Positions 1-5,567 of a DNA stretch of 17,444 bases are shown in pieces; the first letter of the stretch is position 1; each line of letters begins with the position of its first letter. Made by a program: the position numbers and the translations under genes. The stretch comes from Clostridia bacterium (GTDB lineage Bacteria; Bacillota; Clostridia; Oscillospirales; Acutalibacteraceae), in the NCBI GenBank assembly GCA_900771185.1, contig CAAGND010000188.1, forward strand, positions 1 through 17,444, written 5' to 3'. The notes beneath the pieces are model-generated. The model was given only the letters and a program-made list of their open reading frames with translations, did no database searches and was not told the origin of the DNA.

Positions 1-1325
1 AGCATAACCGATTTGTTTTGTCGAGGAGCTTTACTATCCGGTTTATAACATTCTTTGAGTATTTTACAGGCAAGCTTTATATCTTCGGCTCTTGTCCGCC
101 ATACCTGCTCCATAATCATTTTGCCCATCATTTCAAGTTTCCAATCGGGTATTTCCGTCTGGTCGCAGTAGCCTGTATCGTCCAATCCTGCGTCACGCCG
201 TTTTTGAGCAGAACCGTTATTCAGCCTGTTATAGCACAGGTATCCGTATGACCAAGGTGCGTTGTTATTTTTATGCCAGCGGTTTCTGCGGAATGACGCT
301 CCACATCGACATTTCAATTTGGTTGCCCACAGGTCTTTTGTTTCGTTTTTGCCGTGATTCGGTTGTTTCTTCTTGCCGTCGGTAGAAACGCCTATTGTTT
401 TTGTTACTCTCCGTTGTTTGATTTCCTGACACCGGTACCATTCTTCCTCGGTTATAATAGGCTCATAATCGCTTTTTACGAGCATATATGTGGAAAAATC
501 GTTATTAAGTATTCGCTTTTGTTCAAGATAGTTGTTGCTGTATGATTTTCCGTAAGCCTGATAACCCATATATGTAGGGTTATTAACAATTCTCGTAATT
601 ACGCACGGTGACCACTTTACCAAACCCGATGCGTTTTTTCGTCCAAGCTGTGTTAGCTCGTTCGCAATTTTGGAAGCGCCCATTTCGCCCTGTAAGTACA
701 TATCGAAAATCATTCGCACGGTTTCCGCCTGCTCGGGGTTTATCGTGTATGTGGATTTTGCTTTACGGTTATAACCCAAGATATTTCCTCTGCCGTACAC
801 CATACCTTGCTGGCGGCTGATATGCTGTCCGGCTTTTACACGCTCCGAGGTTTTGCGGCTTTCCTCTTGTGCAAGAGTTGCCATAATGGTCAGTCGAAGT
901 TCACCGTCTCCGTCCATGGTCCAAATATTATCATCAACAAAATACACCTCAACGCCGATGTTTTTCAGCTCTCTTGTGGTAACAAGGGTGTCAACGGTGT
1001 TTCTCGCAAATCGGCAGACCTCATGGGTTACAATCAAATCAAATTTTCCTTTCTTTGCGTCCTCTATCATTTGCAGAAATGCCGGTCGCTTTTTCGCCTG
1101 CGTTCCTGTTATTCCCTCGTCGATATATTTGTTCAGCACCTCCCAGTTGGGGTGATATTTCGCTTGGTCATCGTACCATTCAATTTGATTTTCAAGAGCA
1201 GCCATCTGTGCTTCGTGTTCGGTTGACACACGGCCGTAAAATACCATTTTGCGATGTCTGTTGCGGTCAAGAAAATCGTAAGGATTTCCAATTTTCGTGT
1301 TGTTTTTAAAAATTGTGTTTGTCAT
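1..1325 (-). CDS. Large serine recombinase (integrase/transposase), C-terminus beyond window
   Basis: Site-specific recombinase that would catalyse integration and excision of the surrounding element by cutting DNA with an active-site serine. The frame is open from the ATG at 1325 to the window edge (about 441 codons), so the protein is 3'-truncated only by the window. The N-terminal resolvase domain starts near residue 27 with FYGRVST (catalytic Ser34, flanking Arg32), followed by the arginine-rich HEVCRFARN region and the EESRKTSERVKAG helix near the end of the catalytic domain. A recombinase DNA-binding region follows, then a Cys-containing segment (LKCRCGASFRR, later YLCYNR and GYCDQ) that fits the zinc ribbon of this family. 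An AGGAGG ribosome binding site lies about 8 nt before the start. It is the last gene of a minus-strand run ParB, SHOCT-like, recombinase. Family assignment is firm; the target site is unknown. Confidence 0.95.
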   Translation of the reverse strand, partial: MTNTIFKNNTKIGNPYDFLDRNRHRKMVFYGRVSTEHEAQMAALENQIEWYDDQAKYHPNWEVLNKYIDEGITGTQAKKRPAFLQMIEDAKKGKFDLIVTHEVCRFARNTVDTLVTTRELKNIGVEVYFVDDNIWTMDGDGELRLTIMATLAQEESRKTSERVKAGQHISRQQGMVYGRGNILGYNRKAKSTYTINPEQAETVRMIFDMYLQGEMGASKIANELTQLGRKNASGLVKWSPCVITRIVNNPTYMGYQAYGKSYSNNYLEQKRILNNDFSTYMLVKSDYEPIITEEEWYRCQEIKQRRVTKTIGVSTDGKKKQPNHGKNETKDLWATKLKCRCGASFRRNRWHKNNNAPWSYGYLCYNRLNNGSAQKRRDAGLDDTGYCDQTEIPDWKLEMMGKMIMEQVWRTRAEDIKLACKILKECYKPDSKAPRQNKSVM

Positions 1326-1361
1326 AAAAATTCCTCCTTGTGTTTTTAAGTATATTTGACA

Positions 1362-1505
1362 TTAAGCCGCCTGTGAATTGTGCGGATTTTCGGATTTAAC
1401 TTTTTCTCTCACGGCGTCAAATGTGGCTTTGTTTATAAGCCCACGCTCATATAGAATTTCTATAAGCATAAGCGCCGCATATAAGCTATCGATTTTCTTA
1501 TTCAT
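1362..1505 (-). CDS. SHOCT-like small protein of integrative elements (47 aa)
   Basis: Short acidic/basic helical protein starting MNKKIDSLYAALMLIEIL and containing LYERGLINKATFDAVREKV. This matches the pattern of SHOCT (short C-terminal) type modules, in which a glycine turn separates two helices; small SHOCT-like proteins commonly sit directly upstream of serine recombinases in Clostridial elements. The start at 1505 is chosen over an upstream in-frame ATG at 1547 because GGAG precedes it and because it overlaps the ParB stop by one base (TAATG), which indicates translational coupling. Its exact function is unknown; a role in regulating or assisting the recombinase 36 bp downstream is inference from position only. 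Confidence 0.8.
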   Translation of the reverse strand: MNKKIDSLYAALMLIEILYERGLINKATFDAVREKVKSENPHNSQAA

Positions 1506-2335
1506 TATCGCTCCTCCCTTTTGTTTCTTTCTCTCTGTCTCTGCCACTTTTCAAGCAGCGTTATGATTGTTTTTTGCATATCAAGGTTTGTATAACTTTT
1601 CGGGAAATACTTGCGTATATCTTCGGTTTTGAATTTGACCTGTTCTTTTTGATTTGGCTTTTCTTCGCTTAACACGGTAAATATTGTGTCTATGGACAGT
1701 CTGCCTTGTTCGCTGAATTTTCGTAATCGCTGTGCCTGTGACAAAGACGGTGTGGCGTCTGTGTATTCTATTTCTTCGGCCAACATTCTCTGCTCATTCT
1801 CGGGCAGATACGAAAGTTCAACAGCCGGAGTAAAGGCTATCCTTTCTTCGTCAACCAGTTTTAACAGTTCTGGTATTAAGTGCGTTAAGCGGATATATCT
1901 TTGTACTTGTCTGCCGCTTTCATTGTCCGAAATGCTATCTCTCGACTTGTGGACAACTTGTCCATAAGTTTTACCCTGATGTTTCAATGCTTCAAGTTTC
2001 ATTTTGTAAGCAAAGGCTTTTTCGCTTGGAAGCAGGTGTTCTCTCTGTAAATTAGAATCCACCATTGCAATAATTGCTTCGTCTTTTGACATATCTCTGA
2101 CTATTGCCGGAACGGTTTTTATTCCCAATTCCTTGCAAGCCTCAGCTCTCCTGTGACCGCTGATGATTTCGTAAGTACCGGCGGAAAAAGAACGGACAAT
2201 TATCGGCTCAAGCAAACCGTTTTCCTTTATGCTCTCTTTCAGTTCTTCGTTTTCAATTCCGTCTCTTTTCTTAAACGGATGATTTTCAAAGGGGATTAGT
2301 AAATCTATGTTGATGTTCTTTATGGTTTCCGTCAT
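1505..2335 (-). CDS. ParB/Spo0J-family partition-like protein
   Basis: 276-aa ParB N-terminal domain protein. The CTP/DNA-binding core is visible: GLLEPIIVR (about 40-48), YEIISGHRRAEACKELG (55-71, with GHRR in place of the common GERR) and the NLQREHLLPSEKAFAY segment (95-110) that matches the ENxxR..L.P.E signature. A helix-turn-helix region follows (residues about 120-165, containing SGRQVQRYIRLTHLIPELL). The C-terminus is basic and helical (KWQRQRERNKREER). No ParA partner lies next to it, so classical segregation is not supported. Such solitary ParB proteins are common in integrative elements, where they may act in maintenance, transcription control or DNA binding. The start has AAGGAG 9 nt upstream; the stop overlaps the next gene by one base. 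Confidence 0.93.
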   Translation of the reverse strand: MTETIKNINIDLLIPFENHPFKKRDGIENEELKESIKENGLLEPIIVRSFSAGTYEIISGHRRAEACKELGIKTVPAIVRDMSKDEAIIAMVDSNLQREHLLPSEKAFAYKMKLEALKHQGKTYGQVVHKSRDSISDNESGRQVQRYIRLTHLIPELLKLVDEERIAFTPAVELSYLPENEQRMLAEEIEYTDATPSLSQAQRLRKFSEQGRLSIDTIFTVLSEEKPNQKEQVKFKTEDIRKYFPKSYTNLDMQKTIITLLEKWQRQRERNKREER

Positions 2336-2347
2336 TTCAAATTCTCC

Positions 2348-2650
2348 TTAATCTAATATTTCTATTTTTTTAAGAGCGATACCTTTGCCGTTTCTCTCAT
2401 AAATCAATCTCAGATTTGTACCGTTATCTATCTCATAAAAGCCGAGATAACTCTGCCACCAGAACACAGGCGTGATAATCTTTCTTCCGTCACTTAACTG
2501 AGAGAAAAGTCGCATCATATTTTTGCTTGCCTCTGCTCTCATTATCAGTTTGGCGAAGTATTCGCCCTCTTTATCTATGAACCGATAATCGGAAGTGATG
2601 ATGTGTTCTTCTCTCATTTCGTCTCTTGTGTATACTTTATTTGCTATCAT
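2348..2650 (-). CDS. Hypothetical element protein (100 aa)
   Basis: Soluble protein beginning MIANKVYTRDEMREEHIITS, with central FAKLIMRAEASKNMMRLFSQ and a Trp/Tyr-rich segment FWWQSYLGFYEIDNG. I do not recognise the family. It is the first gene of the minus-strand run ending with the recombinase, 12 bp upstream of parB, so it is probably co-transcribed. AAAGGAC before the ATG is an acceptable ribosome binding site. Just upstream is a perfect 10-bp inverted repeat around an AT-rich core (2670-2720), where the operon promoter and an operator may lie. A structural or regulatory role is possible; no catalytic motif is visible. Confidence 0.75.
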   Translation of the reverse strand: MIANKVYTRDEMREEHIITSDYRFIDKEGEYFAKLIMRAEASKNMMRLFSQLSDGRKIITPVFWWQSYLGFYEIDNGTNLRLIYERNGKGIALKKIEILD

Positions 2651-2669
2651 ATTTAAGTCCTTTCTTTTA

Positions 2670-2720
2670 CGGCAGGTAAGAACTATATATTTATTTATAT
2701 ATTTATACGGTTACCTGCCG
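2670..2720 (-). promoter_or_regulatory. 10-bp inverted repeat flanking AT-only core, upstream of the parB operon
   Basis: CGGCAGGTAA at 2670-2679 is mirrored perfectly by TTACCTGCCG at 2711-2720. The 31 bp between are almost purely A/T and contain several TATATA/TATAAA-like hexamers usable as -10 boxes on the minus strand. The arrangement fits a promoter bracketed by two operator half-sites (candidate protein: the element's own ParB or another regulator), or a DNA-unwinding site. As RNA it would be a 10-bp stem with a long loop and no clean U-tract, so a terminator is less likely. Confidence 0.5.
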
Positions 2721-2852
2721 GTTGAATTGTTTTGAACGGCGAGAGAGAATGATAATCGTACAGCCGTTTTTTCTGTATCAAAAAGGTGCCGAAATCATCA
2801 AAATTTTTCTCTGTAAGCCGTTTTATTTTGAATCGAATAATCTGTTATCCTA

Positions 2853-3062
2853 TTATCCCGAATCGTTGAAATCGTTGCTGTTTGGTAGCGATTTGACACT
2901 TCTTTTGGAACAATACATAGAACAGCAAACAACGACGGCTCTAAAACTTTGTTTGCAGTCATTCCGGCATTTGCGGCATAAGTCGTTGTATGTTCTTCTG
3001 CCTGTTTTGGGACTGATAAAAAAGGCCCATTCCTGTTTTGCTTTCTTTGATAATCTTGCCAT
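2853..3062 (-). CDS. Small Cys-rich protein (69 aa), conserved in Clostridial mobile elements
   Basis: Begins MARLSKKAKQEWAFFISP and continues with KTGRRTYNDLCRKCRNDCKQSF. The CxxCxxxC cluster at residues about 29-36 plus further cysteines at about 46-51 suggest metal binding. Small proteins of this pattern (basic N-terminus, WAFFI, GRRTYN, LCRKC...CKQSFRA) are, to my recollection, frequent unannotated genes in integrative elements of Firmicutes; their function is not known. The AAAGGAG sequence 6 nt before the ATG at 3062 supports this start. The last 15 residues (after SKRS) look less typical, so the 3' end may have been altered. A different, overlapping minus-strand frame (2798-3109) is rejected because it lacks this signature. 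Confidence 0.7.
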   Translation of the reverse strand: MARLSKKAKQEWAFFISPKTGRRTYNDLCRKCRNDCKQSFRAVVVCCSMYCSKRSVKSLPNSNDFNDSG

Positions 3063-3141
3063 AAAAAACTCCTTTCACTCATTTGGACAAAGGGTACCGA
3101 AATGCACACCCAAAATCGCCTGATTTAAAAAAATTTTTATT

Positions 3142-3183
3142 ACCCCCTCACTTGTTTGAAATGGGAAACGATTCTTGGGGGGT
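3142..3183. other. G/C-tract hairpin in an AT-rich intergenic stretch
   Basis: ACCCCC at 3142-3147 can pair with GGGGGT ending at 3183, with a loop of about 30 nt, in otherwise very AT-rich DNA between the 69-aa gene and the HsdS fragment. On the plus strand it is followed by GTTTTTG, on the minus strand by AATAAAAATTTTTTT, so weak termination in either direction is possible. No gene is seen between 3063 and 3300 on either strand. Confidence 0.3.
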
Positions 3184-3221
3184 GTTTTTGAAAATATTTT
3201 TGAAAAATTTCTTTTGAAAAC

Positions 3222-3258
3222 AAAAAATCTCCTCCCGATTTGATGAACCGAGAGGAGA
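3222..3258 (-). terminator. Rho-independent terminator, minus strand
   Basis: On the minus strand TCTCCTC then CG pairs with CG then GAGGAGA (plus-strand arms 3228-3237 and 3249-3258) with an 11-nt loop, followed by six U. It sits immediately 5' of the HsdS fragment and there is no minus-strand gene directly upstream of it in the window, so the gene it once served has probably been lost or replaced. Confidence 0.65.
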
Positions 3259-3300
3259 ATATGGTATTATTTAATTCTGAAAAATATTAAAAATACAGAT

Positions 3301-3876
3301 TTTGATTATATAACTTGGGAACAGCGTAAGGCTGTAGACATCGCTGATTATTCAAAAGGAAATGGCTATTCCAAGAGCGATTTGACGGAAATTGGAACAC
3401 CGATAATATTATATGGCAGACTCTACACAAAGTATCAATTTGCTATTAGCGAAGTAGATACTTTTGCTACTCCGAAAGACGGCTCTGTTTACAGCCAAGG
3501 CAATGAAGTAATTATTCCTGCTTCAGGAGAGACAGCCGAGGACATTGCAAGGGCTTCAGCCGTTGAAAAATCAGGGATTTTGCTTGGTGGAGACCTAAAT
3601 ATTCTTCGTCCATTCAACTTCATTAACCCGCTGTTTTTAGCCCTTACTATTTCAAGTGGTGAACCACAAAAAGAACTGGCAAAAAAGGCACAAGGAAAAT
3701 CGGTTGTTCATATCCACAATTCGGATATTCAAGAGGTATCTGTATCGTTTCCAACAAGGGCGGAACAAGACCGGATTGTTGCAGTATTTCGTCACCTCGA
3801 CAACCTTATCACCCTTCATCAGCGTGAGTGTATTTGCTTGCTTTCAATATTATTTTGTTTTTATAAAAACGCTTAA
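3301..3876 (+). pseudogene. hsdS: HsdS fragment: single type I restriction specificity TRD cassette, no start codon
   Basis: HsdS gives type I restriction-modification complexes their DNA target. The open frame shows the conserved entry motif DYITWEQRK at 3304-3330 (residue 1 of the cassette), a target recognition domain with GNGYSKSDL, GTPIILYGRLYTKY and NEVIIPASGET, and the conserved exit motif EQDRIVAVFRHLDNLITLHQRE. This is one half of a usual two-TRD, roughly 400-aa HsdS, running from the central repeat to the distal repeat. After LHQRE the coiled helix normally present is replaced by an unrelated tail ending at the stop at 3876. No ATG/GTG with a ribosome binding site precedes the WEQRK region: the ATG at 3261, which does have GAGGAG upstream, is in another frame and hits a stop after 9 codons. 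hsdM and hsdR are absent. It is best read as a silent or discarded TRD cassette. Confidence 0.85.
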
Positions 3877-3920
3877 GTTCAGCGTTAGGATTGCAATATA
3901 AATATCTATTATTTTTTAGG

Positions 3921-4097
3921 TCTTAGGGTGTCACCCTAACGAGGTATTTATGGAATGTATCCATAAATACACTGCTCGCTGAAAGCACGAGCGACAGTAC
4001 CGTTTTGGACAACCTGTCCATAAATGGTCTGCTCGCTCAGTATGTGCAGAAAGCGGGCAGATTACCGTTTGGTTATCCAACCGGTCTGCTCGCTAAG
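3921..4097. repeat. Hairpin-rich region with CTGCTCGCT three times at 57-bp spacing
   Basis: The non-coding interval 3877-4162 holds a run of secondary structures: TTAGGGTG/CACCCTAA (3923-3939, 1-nt centre), GTATTTATGGA/TCCATAAATAC (3944-3970), CTGCTCGCT pairing with AGCGACAG (3972-3997), TGGACA/TGTCCA (4006-4020), CTGCTCGCT pairing with AGCGGGCAG through one wobble (4029-4060), and TTGG/CCAA (4069-4080). The nonamer CTGCTCGCT recurs at 3972, 4029 and 4086, exactly 57 bp apart; the first two copies are preceded by TCCATAAAT and the last two by GGT. The layout resembles iterated protein-binding sites or a repeated structured unit (origin of transfer, recombination enhancer, or RNA). A frame open from 3927 to 4160 reads LLA at each repeat but has no start codon. 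Confidence 0.7.
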
Positions 4098-4162
4098 ATT
4101 GTACACGCCTTTTTATCTGTGGTAGTATTAACATTAAAAACTAAATATCAAACAAAATAATA

Positions 4163-4197
4163 AGCACGGACAACAGAGTGTTTCTGCAATCCGTGCT
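4163..4197 (-). terminator. Bidirectional hairpin terminator after the lipoprotein gene
   Basis: AGCACGGA (4163-4170) pairs perfectly with TCCGTGCT (4190-4197), with a further inner CAGA/TCTG pairing. It lies 6 bp past the lipoprotein stop. The minus-strand product is followed by TTATTATTTTG; on the plus strand CAATTTTT follows, so it can also stop rightward transcription from the HsdS/repeat region. Confidence 0.8.
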
Positions 4198-4203
4198 CAA
4201 TTT

Positions 4204-4845
4204 TTATGCGTATCCGATGTAGAGTTCATACTGTGTATCGGATACTTTTTCTGCCCATATCCACACCGATGTAAATCCATCAACATTCTTGTATCTGTTC
4301 AACCTGCTTTCAATATCAGCGCCGATATTTTTGTTGTTTGCATTAGCGGATATTGGATTATCCCAACATTCGGTAGCAGTTTCATCGATGGTTAAACCTA
4401 TACTTTGAGCGTAATCCTGAGCGTAAGAAATCCAATACGATATATCGAATTCTTCAATTTGTTCAACTGATGTAGTGACTTTCGAAACAGTATTTGTTGT
4501 GATTCCCAGCTCAGATTTTTCGCTTTTGGGCGTTTCTTTTTGCATTTGAGTATCTTGCTTCGGCTCGTTATTTGCTGCTGTGGCTTGAGAAAAAATTGGC
4601 TCTTTTGACACCTTTTCTGTACCGGTTTCAGCAATAGTCGAATGTGTTGTTTCTTCCGTAAATGTGCTTTTCTCAACTGTTTCGTTTTCTGTTTTCTCGG
4701 GCAATTTTTCCACTTGAGTTGTATCAATTATAGCGTTAGTCGAAGAACTTTCAACCGCTTTTTTGTCCAGCTCACTATGGACAGTGCAACCAACCGTACC
4801 AAAAATGAGAGTCAATATCATTGTGAATATTACGGTTTTTCTCAT
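4204..4845 (-). CDS. Element-encoded lipoprotein with Thr/Glu/Lys-rich linker (213 aa)
   Basis: The N-terminus MRKTVIFTMILTLIFGTVGC is a short basic stretch, hydrophobic core and lipobox-like TVGC with the cysteine at residue 20, so export and lipid anchoring on the outer face of the membrane are expected. Residues about 25-130 are low-complexity, rich in Thr, Ser, Glu and Lys, and probably act as a flexible wall-spanning spacer. The C-terminal 80 residues (from FDISYWISYAQDYAQSIGL through CWDNPI to VWIWAEK and YELYIGYA) look like a compact folded domain of unknown function. The start overlaps the TnpV stop (ATGA, 4842-4845) and its AGGTGA site lies inside tnpV, which indicates coupling. I do not recognise the C-terminal domain family. 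Confidence 0.85.
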   Translation of the reverse strand: MRKTVIFTMILTLIFGTVGCTVHSELDKKAVESSSTNAIIDTTQVEKLPEKTENETVEKSTFTEETTHSTIAETGTEKVSKEPIFSQATAANNEPKQDTQMQKETPKSEKSELGITTNTVSKVTTSVEQIEEFDISYWISYAQDYAQSIGLTIDETATECWDNPISANANNKNIGADIESRLNRYKNVDGFTSVWIWAEKVSDTQYELYIGYA

Positions 4846-5201
4846 ACAAAAATCACCTCGCTATTCACAACTTCCATCGCTCTGTTACGGATGTTGTTCA
4901 TCTTCCGCACCCATAACATAGGATTATCTGCTTTCATCTTTTCGTTTATGTTTTCTTTTTCGGCGAGTGACTTGACAAGCTGTGAGAACATTGCTCCTGC
5001 CTGTTCCTCTATATCCGCAAGATAAGGGTACAGCCTTTCCGATGTGAGCAGATTATAATATCTTATGCGATGATGTTGTTTTAGATACTGTCTGTGACGA
5101 TTTGCCCACACGCCGATATGCAATTCATTTTGCTCTTTTGTTGCGATACAAGGCAGTTGATAATCACCTTGATTTTGATAATGCACATTCATTTCTTTCA
5201 T
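4842..5201 (-). CDS. tnpV: TnpV family transposon-encoded protein
   Basis: 119-aa protein with the TnpV pattern: GDYQLPCIA near the N-terminus, IGVWANRHRQYLKQHH, YYNLLTSERLYPYLADIEEQA, and the C-terminal ADNPMLWVRKMNNIRNRAMEVVNSEVI. TnpV was named from the Tn4451/Tn4453 mobilizable transposons and is spread over many Clostridial elements; its biochemical role has not been established as far as I know. The ATG at 5201 is chosen over an upstream TTG (5210) because GGAGG lies 10 nt before this ATG but only 1 nt before the TTG. The gene begins 5 bp after the 60-aa gene and overlaps the lipoprotein start, forming a three-gene operon. Confidence 0.9.
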   Translation of the reverse strand: MKEMNVHYQNQGDYQLPCIATKEQNELHIGVWANRHRQYLKQHHRIRYYNLLTSERLYPYLADIEEQAGAMFSQLVKSLAEKENINEKMKADNPMLWVRKMNNIRNRAMEVVNSEVIFV

Positions 5202-5206
5202 AGTAA

Positions 5207-5389
5207 TCAATCCTCCGTATAAATGATTTTGAATTTCTTTTTCTTTGCTCCAATGACCTTTACGAGAACATCATCGACTCCGTCGGTATATTTGCCTTGT
5301 GCTATGAGTCTGTTCCTTAGATTATTGAGAGAATGGATAATCATACTGCGTTCGATATCATCAAGTGCAAGATAAAATGTAGTTTTCAT
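5207..5389 (-). CDS. Conserved small protein upstream of tnpV (60 aa)
   Basis: Sequence starts MKTTFYLALDDIERSMIIHS and continues with LNNLRNRLIAQGKYTDGVDD and a Lys-rich tail (GAKKKKFKIIY). Small proteins of this type, I recall, regularly precede tnpV in Clostridial elements; no function is assigned. The ATG at 5389 has a strong AAAGGAGG site 7 nt upstream. It is the first gene of the operon with tnpV and the lipoprotein. A TATAAT hexamer at 5431-5436 on the minus strand is a possible -10 box, though no good -35 is seen. Confidence 0.8.
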   Translation of the reverse strand: MKTTFYLALDDIERSMIIHSLNNLRNRLIAQGKYTDGVDDVLVKVIGAKKKKFKIIYTED

Positions 5390-5464
5390 AATCTTTCCTC
5401 CTTTGACTACATTGTAGCAAAAGGATTTATATTATACGAAGGTGCGGATTTTTAGGCATAGAAA

Positions 5465-5492
5465 AAGACACCAACCTTTCGATTGATGTCTT
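5465..5492 (-). terminator. Rho-independent terminator of the 307-aa gene
   Basis: On the minus strand AAGACATCAA pairs with TTGGTGTCTT (one T-G wobble) around an 8-nt loop and is followed by TTTTTCT. It lies about 75 bp beyond the stop of the 307-aa gene and separates that gene from the tnpV operon. Confidence 0.85.
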
Positions 5493-5567
5493 GGTTTCTA
5501 CCCTTGCAATGCCACGAATGTATTAAGTTTATTGTACTTCCTTATCCACCCGTAGTATTATCTTTGC

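Noticed and set aside
807..1226. Plus-strand frames within the recombinase region
   Set aside because: Antisense shadows of the serine recombinase, whose minus-strand frame is continuous and contains all motifs.
2722..3123. Plus-strand open frame of 133 codons
   Set aside because: It lies opposite the Cys-rich 69-aa gene, which has a proper ribosome site and a recognisable signature; the plus frame has neither.
3923..3939. TTAGGGTG/CACCCTAA palindrome as a proven origin of transfer nick region
   Set aside because: Hairpins next to mobile genes can be oriT, but no relaxase is in the window and I do not recognise a nick-site consensus, so only the structure is reported.
3921..4097. CRISPR array
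   Set aside because: Repeats are too short and imperfect, only three copies, the intervals contain further structure rather than unique spacers, and no cas genes are nearby.
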